A stretch of DNA of 64,000 nucleotides from Pseudomonas ekonensis (GTDB lineage: Bacteria; Pseudomonadota; Gammaproteobacteria; Pseudomonadales; Pseudomonadaceae). A model generated the notes under the pieces. The model worked only from the letters and a program-made list of their open reading frames with translations, had not been told where the DNA came from and did not search any database. The position numbers were made by a program, and so were the translations under genes. The stretch's first letter is position 1, and every line of letters begins with the position of its first letter. Below are positions 59,496 through 64,000 of this stretch, in pieces. Location: positions 558,001-622,000 of the forward strand of contig NZ_JAHSTS010000003.1 in the NCBI RefSeq assembly GCF_019145435.1. Reading direction: 5' to 3'.

Positions 59496-60715
59496 TGAGC
59501 GACATTATCCGCCGCGACCCGCGCGCAGAACGGATCGCCCGCAACCGCCTGCACCCGCTGCACGCGGCCATGCAACCGGCGCAGCACAGCTGGATGGGCC
59601 CCCACGGGATCGTCCGCAAGAACCCCCACGGCGTCGGCTTCATCGGCCCCAACGGCATCAAGCGCATCGACCGCAGCGGCGCCCAGCAGGGTGGGGCGGT
59701 CAAGCGTTCGGCCGCGGTGGACGTGCAATTGCCGCTGCACCAGGTGCCGACGCCGGCGTTCTACATCAGCGTGGTGCCGGACATGGTCGGCGGCCGCCTG
59801 AGCAGCCACGACCGCGATCTGCTGGGCCTGGCCCGTCAGTTGGCCGGTCAGGACGGCGCGGTGCTGGCCGTGGTGTTCGGCGAACACAAGGAAAGCGCTT
59901 TCGCCACAGCGGGCGTCGACCGCCTGCTGGTGCTCGACGGCGAGCAGTTCAGCGGTTATGCACCGGAGCAACGGGTGCAGGGCCTGCGGGCTGTGGATAA
60001 CCAATTCGGCCCGCGCCATTGGCTGCTGCCGGACAGCCGCAGCGGCGGCGGTGAACTGGGCCGGCGCTTTGCCGCGGCACTGGGCGAACGCCCGGCGACG
60101 CGGGTGTGGCAAGTCAAGGATCAGGAATGCACCGGCCGGGCCGGGGCGGGCCTGCAAGACCTCGTCCGGCCGCTGGCGCGGTTGATCCTGGCCTCGGCCG
60201 AATGCGCCGAGCCGGTCAGCGAAACCCGTCACGAGGCCCTGCCGGTGGAGTTATCCACAAGCGTGGCCCGCAGCCTGTCGCGTATCGAGGATCTGGGCGC
60301 GGTGGCGGTGGATCCGGCGGCGATCCCGATGGCCGAGGCGGAGTTCATCTTCTCCGGCGGCAACGGGGTCAAGGACTGGGATCTTTTCCACAGGACGGCC
60401 GCCGCCCTCGGCGCCACCGAAGGCGCTTCGCGGGTGGCGGTGGACGACGGCTTCATGTCCCGCGACCGGCAGGTCGGCGCGTCCGGCACCTGGGTCACCG
60501 CGCGGGTATACGTGGCGGTGGGGATTTCCGGGGCGATCCAGCACCTGCAAGGCATCGGTGCCTGCGACAAGGTGGTGGCGATCAACCTCGACGCCGGCTG
60601 CGACATGATCAAGCGCGCCGACCTGTCGGTGATCGGCGAGAGCGCCGAGATCCTGCAGGCCTTGATCGCGGCGGTAGAGGCCTGGCGCAACGACGCCAAA
60701 CGTGATGCGGCTTGA
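59495..60715 (+). CDS. Electron transfer flavoprotein alpha-like subunit (dgc operon)
   Basis: 406 residues. The C-terminal ~130 residues hold the FAD-binding ETF-alpha domain (SRDRQVGASGTWV, ISGAIQHLQGI, NLDAGCDMIKRADLSVIG). The N-terminal part is longer and more divergent than in the house-keeping EtfA. Translationally coupled to dgcB; it should carry electrons between DgcA and DgcB or the quinone pool. Two perfect DnaA boxes lie inside the gene (59992-60000 and 60251-60259). Confidence 0.9.
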   Translation: MSDIIRRDPRAERIARNRLHPLHAAMQPAQHSWMGPHGIVRKNPHGVGFIGPNGIKRIDRSGAQQGGAVKRSAAVDVQLPLHQVPTPAFYISVVPDMVGGRLSSHDRDLLGLARQLAGQDGAVLAVVFGEHKESAFATAGVDRLLVLDGEQFSGYAPEQRVQGLRAVDNQFGPRHWLLPDSRSGGGELGRRFAAALGERPATRVWQVKDQECTGRAGAGLQDLVRPLARLILASAECAEPVSETRHEALPVELSTSVARSLSRIEDLGAVAVDPAAIPMAEAEFIFSGGNGVKDWDLFHRTAAALGATEGASRVAVDDGFMSRDRQVGASGTWVTARVYVAVGISGAIQHLQGIGACDKVVAINLDAGCDMIKRADLSVIGESAEILQALIAAVEAWRNDAKRDAA

Positions 60716-60725
60716 GGAAAGGGTC

Positions 60726-61496
60726 ATGAACGCAAAAGTCATCAGTCTGGTTTCAATCGGCGCCCACCCGACCTCGGGCCGGCCGCGCCGCGCCGAGCAG
60801 GACGCCCGGGCCGTGGAGCTGGGCCTGCAACTGGCCGGGGACGGCCTGCAAGTGCTGCACGCCGGCGACATCGCCGAGCCGGCGCTGCGCGCCTACCTGG
60901 GCATGGGCCTTGAACAGATGCACGTGCTGGAGCAGCCGGCGGGGGCGGACGCGCTGCCGGCGCTGACCGACTACCTGCGCGGGGCCGGCGCCCAGGTGGT
61001 GCTGACCGGCAGCCAGGCGGAAACCGGCGAAGGGTCGGGGATGTTGCCGTTCCTGCTGGCCGAAGGGCTGGGCTGGCCGCTGGTGGTGGGGCTGGCGCAG
61101 GTCGAGTCGATCGACGGCGGCTCGGCGCTGGTGCTGCAGGCGTTGCCGCGCGGGCAGCGCCGGCGGCTGAAGGTGCGCCTGCCGTTTCTGGCCACTGTGG
61201 ATAACGCTGCGCCCAAGCCCCGGCAAAGCGCCTACGGGCCGGCCCGGCGCGGTGTGCTGCAACCTGAAGATGTCGAAGTGGTGGACGACGGACTGTTGGC
61301 GGCGGCGACGCTGCAACCGGCCAAGCCGCGCCCGAAGCGGCTGAAGGTGATCAAGGCCAAGAGCGGCGCCGACCGGATGAAGGCCGCCACGGCCAAGGCC
61401 AGCGGCGGGGGCGGGCAGGTGCTCAAGGGCGTCAGCGCCCAGGCGGGGGCCGAGGCGATCCTCAAGCTGCTGATCGAGGAAGGTGTGGTTCGTTGA
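60726..61496 (+). CDS. Electron transfer flavoprotein beta-like subunit (dgc operon)
   Basis: 256 residues of the ETF-beta fold (SIGAHPTSGRPRRAEQDARA; GSQAETGEGSGMLPFLLAEG). Partner of the alpha-like subunit 10 bp upstream. ATG 60726 has GAGGAAAGG before it; an in-frame GTG at 60702 would overlap the previous gene. A Lys/Ala-rich tail precedes the end. One DnaA box (61196-61204) lies in the gene. Confidence 0.88.
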   Translation: MNAKVISLVSIGAHPTSGRPRRAEQDARAVELGLQLAGDGLQVLHAGDIAEPALRAYLGMGLEQMHVLEQPAGADALPALTDYLRGAGAQVVLTGSQAETGEGSGMLPFLLAEGLGWPLVVGLAQVESIDGGSALVLQALPRGQRRRLKVRLPFLATVDNAAPKPRQSAYGPARRGVLQPEDVEVVDDGLLAAATLQPAKPRPKRLKVIKAKSGADRMKAATAKASGGGGQVLKGVSAQAGAEAILKLLIEEGVVR

Positions 61497-61530
61497 ATCC
61501 CTTGGGGGCGCAGCGGCGCTCTCACCTGAC

Positions 61531-61627
61531 GCTATCGCGGGCAAGCCCGCTCCCACAGTTTTTGCAGGTGAACACAGTATCTGTAGGCACCTTGGATTTC
61601 TGTGGGAGCGGGCTTGCCCGCGAAGAG
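61531..61627. repeat. REPIN (GGGC/GCCC variant)
   Basis: TATCGCGGGCAAGCCCGCTC and GAGCGGGCTTGCCCGCGA (with CCCAC/GTGGG outer parts) flank ~40 bp after the dgc operon. Confidence 0.9.
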
Positions 61628-61680
61628 GCCCCGACAGGCGCCACCGCTTCGCATGACACGCGCATCGCGGGCAGGTTTAC

Positions 61681-62371
61681 TCACAATCCCTGTTGGCGAT
61701 TCTGTGGATAACATGTTCGCCCCTCCCCAGACCCCGCGCCAATCAAGCCCTGCAGCCCTGCGATCAAAAAATGATCAGCGTAAGTCACGGTTTTTCCGGC
61801 CTTTTTTCCGAGACGGGCAGCGAAAGTTTCCCCCAATCTCTGTTGGCCCTTTTGTGGATAAGATGTTCGCTTACGGCTGAAAGCCCCGCAGAGCGTGGCC
61901 TGTAGGTGATTGATCAAAAAGTATCCAATCCGCTCGTCTCCGGCGTAAAACGTCCTCGACAGCCGGTTTATTCAACATCCTGAGCGTTTTTCCACAGCGA
62001 CCGTCAAGTTACCCCCGAACTCTGTTGGCGCTTCTGTGGATAAGGTGTTTGCCACACGCTGGAAGCCAATGAACACGTGGCCTTCAAAGAATTGATCAAA
62101 AAGTGATCATTTGCCGCGTTCACGTATCGACTTGAAAAAGCCGCGATTTTTCTTGGGCAAACGGCCGTTTCCCTTTCAGGTTTTCCCCAGTTGTCCCCAT
62201 TTGCTGTGGGTGGTCGTGTGGATAACTTGTTCGCCAAACCCCGAAAGCCCCGCCGGACTTAGTCCAAACGGCAATTGATCAGATTTCATACAGTTCTAAG
62301 GGCCTGCCTTGACTTAGATCCGGCGCCTGTCTTCACTCCAATGGCACAAGGACAGCCGTCACTTATCCACA
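61681..62371. other. DnaA-box tandem array, origin-like or DnaA-titration locus
   Basis: Four degenerate tandem modules, each with CTGTTGGC, a perfect DnaA box TGTGGATAA and TGTTCGC-like sequence. About 50 bp after each box comes TGATCAAAAAGTGATCA or a variant. Boxes are at 61703, 61853, 62035 and 62217; the AT-rich elements at 61762, 61911, 62093 and 62274. A fifth box in the opposite orientation is at 62363-62371. No ORF with a credible start lies in 61497-62642. 62372-62642 holds only the leader of the next gene, with GAGAGGAA before its ATG. Confidence 0.8.
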
Positions 62372-62642
62372 TCCGGTTCAGGGAGAACGCGTGATGGGTA
62401 GCCATTCACTCCCCCAGCCCTCCGATCCCTGTGTGTCCCGCATTGCGTGGCCGGCACCCCGGCCGCGCAAACGCACGCTGCGCCGCGCCGCCAACCAGCG
62501 CGCCCGTCTTTAGCGCCTTTGCGATGCCCACTGCCCAAACCGCTGTACTGCCGCCGGCAACGTCCGGAGGCCAGGTGCCGTTCGCCCCATGATCGCAGGC
62601 AGCCGCAGAGTTGCCCCGTCAGCCTGAGAGAGGAACCTACCC

Positions 62643-64000
62643 ATGTCACGGATCGCAACGCCCATCAGTGAGATCAAGGAACACTACGACGTGATCGTCA
62701 TCGGTTCGGGGTACGGCGGCGGCATCGCCGCCTCGCGCCTGTCCCGGGCCGGCAGGAAGGTCTGCCTGTTGGAGCGCGGCCGGGAAATCCGCCCCGGCGA
62801 GTACCCCAACACCATGATCGCCGCCACCGAAGAGCTGCAGGTGCACGACCCCGATGGCCACATCGGCTCGCGCACCGGGCTGTTCGACCTGCACGTCAAC
62901 GCCCAGCAGAACGTGGTGGTCGGCTGCGGCCTGGGCGGCACATCGCTGATCAACGCCAACGTCTCGCTGGAGCCTGAGCCGGGCGTGTTCGAGGATCCGC
63001 GCTGGCCGCCGGAGGTGCGCGCGCACCGCGACACCCTGCTCAAGGACGGCTACGCCCGGGCCCGCGAGATGCTCAAGCCCAACCCTTACCCCGCCACCGC
63101 GCCGAACCTGCCCAAGCTCGACGCCAACAAGAAGTCCGCCGATTTCCTCAAGCAGGGCGCGCATTTCTACAAGCCGCCGATCAACGTGACCTTCGACAAG
63201 CTGCCCAACAACACCAACCATGTCGGCGTCGAGCAACTGCCGTGCAACCACTGCGGCGACTGCGTGTCGGGCTGCAACAACAAGGCCAAGAACACCACGC
63301 TGATGAACTACCTGCCGGACGCCTGGAACCACGGCGCGGAGATCTTCTGCCAGGCCGAAGTGCGGCACCTGGAGCGGGACGGCGACGGCTGGATCGTGCA
63401 CTTCCAGTACCTGGACAGCGGCCGCGAGAAGTTCTCGGCGCCGACCCTGTTCGTCAAGGCCGACATCGTCGTGGTGTCCGCCGGCACCCTGGGTTCCACC
63501 GAGATCCTGCTGCGCTCGCGGGACAAGGGCCTGGTCATGTCCGGCCAACTGGGCGAGAACATGAGCGGCAACGGCGACATCCTCGGCTTCGGCCACAACT
63601 GCGAGCAGACCATCAACGGCATCGGCTTCGGCGCGCACTCGGCCAAGGAACTCAAGCCGGTGGGGCCGTGCATCACCTCGATCATCGACATGCGCACCGA
63701 AGGCGACGTCAGCAGCCGCATGGTCATCGAGGAGGGCTCGATCCCCGGTGCCCTGGGCCGGCCGATGGTGCCGGCCATGGCCGGGTTCGCCGAGGCGATC
63801 GGCAAGCCCACCGACGACAGCTTCAGCGGCAAGGTGAAATACAAGGAACGCGAAGCCGAAAGCTTCCTGCGCGGCCCGTACTACGGCGCGCTGCACAACA
63901 TGCAGACCTACCTGATCATGAGCCACGACAGCGGCCAGGGGCGGATGGTGCTCGACAGCAAGGATCAGCTGCGCATCGACTGGCCCGGCGTCGGCGAGCA
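62643..64000 (+). CDS. GMC-family FAD oxidoreductase, cholesterol-oxidase-like, partial (runs off the right edge)
   Basis: The first 452 residues are visible. FAD motif VIGSGYGGGIAASRLSRAG, the GMC segment GCGLGGTSLINANVSLE and a dinucleotide-fold continuation (VVVSAGTLGSTEILLRS) are present. A cysteine cluster CNHCGDCVSGCN near residue 200 recurs in bacterial cholesterol-oxidase-like GMC proteins. Substrate unknown; oxidation of a bulky alcohol is expected. Starts at ATG 62643 after GAGAGGAA, 272 bp beyond the last DnaA box. Confidence 0.88.
   Translation, partial: MSRIATPISEIKEHYDVIVIGSGYGGGIAASRLSRAGRKVCLLERGREIRPGEYPNTMIAATEELQVHDPDGHIGSRTGLFDLHVNAQQNVVVGCGLGGTSLINANVSLEPEPGVFEDPRWPPEVRAHRDTLLKDGYARAREMLKPNPYPATAPNLPKLDANKKSADFLKQGAHFYKPPINVTFDKLPNNTNHVGVEQLPCNHCGDCVSGCNNKAKNTTLMNYLPDAWNHGAEIFCQAEVRHLERDGDGWIVHFQYLDSGREKFSAPTLFVKADIVVVSAGTLGSTEILLRSRDKGLVMSGQLGENMSGNGDILGFGHNCEQTINGIGFGAHSAKELKPVGPCITSIIDMRTEGDVSSRMVIEEGSIPGALGRPMVPAMAGFAEAIGKPTDDSFSGKVKYKEREAESFLRGPYYGALHNMQTYLIMSHDSGQGRMVLDSKDQLRIDWPGVGE

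Noticed and set aside
61681..62371. The DnaA-box array as the standard chromosomal oriC
   Set aside because: Standard Pseudomonas oriC is next to dnaA/rpmH; neither is in the window and the flanks are the dgc operon and a GMC oxidoreductase. I keep it as an origin-like locus only.

Overview
The window is GC-rich chromosomal DNA from a Pseudomonas, most likely of the P. fluorescens group. The evidence is the gene content (LigB, DUF6124, a tkt-epd-pgk-fba cluster, an adjacent bet/cbc/gbdR/cdh/dgc catabolic region in the order I know from P. aeruginosa) and at least fourteen intergenic REP or REPIN elements typical of that group. I saw no tRNA, rRNA, CRISPR array, transposase or integrase.

Layout. 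1-3.4 kb: end of mltA, a c'-type cytochrome, DUF1090 and the signal-peptide DNA ligase LigB. 3.4-12.4 kb: SAM and carbon metabolism, with a SahR-like regulator and metK to the left of a strong palindrome and tkt-epd-pgk-(two lipoproteins)-fba to its right. 12.4-15.7 kb: an accessory pocket. It holds a hipBA toxin-antitoxin module followed by a second, partial copy of the fba 3' end with its own terminator, a small Ig-like protein, and a DUF6124 gene behind an elaborate structured leader that looks like a C4/P4-CI type antisense RNA. 16-31 kb: a PL7 alginate lyase, a REC-PAS-GGDEF-EAL protein, small housekeeping genes, YccS, a YhiN-like flavoprotein, DbpA, an MFS pump and a TldD/PmbA pair.

31-62 kb is a continuous quaternary-amine catabolic region. 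BetT and CbcXWV import choline and betaine. BetA and BetB oxidise choline to glycine betaine under BetI, which has a perfect 20-bp palindrome upstream. GbdR is the glycine betaine/dimethylglycine-responsive activator. CaiX, CdhC, CdhA, CdhB and a gamma-butyrobetaine dioxygenase, divergent from CdhR, convert gamma-butyrobetaine and carnitine to glycine betaine. DgcA, DgcB and two ETF-like subunits demethylate dimethylglycine to sarcosine. SdaB takes the serine made downstream to pyruvate. The gbcAB step is not in the window.

59.9-62.6 kb carries eight perfect DnaA boxes in 2.4 kb. Four of them are in a degenerate tandem array, each followed 50 bp later by a GATC-containing AT-rich element, which is an origin-like or DnaA-titration-like structure away from any dnaA gene in view. 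The window ends inside a GMC oxidoreductase.

The observations I rank highest are this DnaA-box array, the antisense-RNA-like leader of the DUF6124 gene, and the hipBA insertion with its duplicated fba tail. All functional statements are from reading the sequence and from memory of protein families; no search was run.
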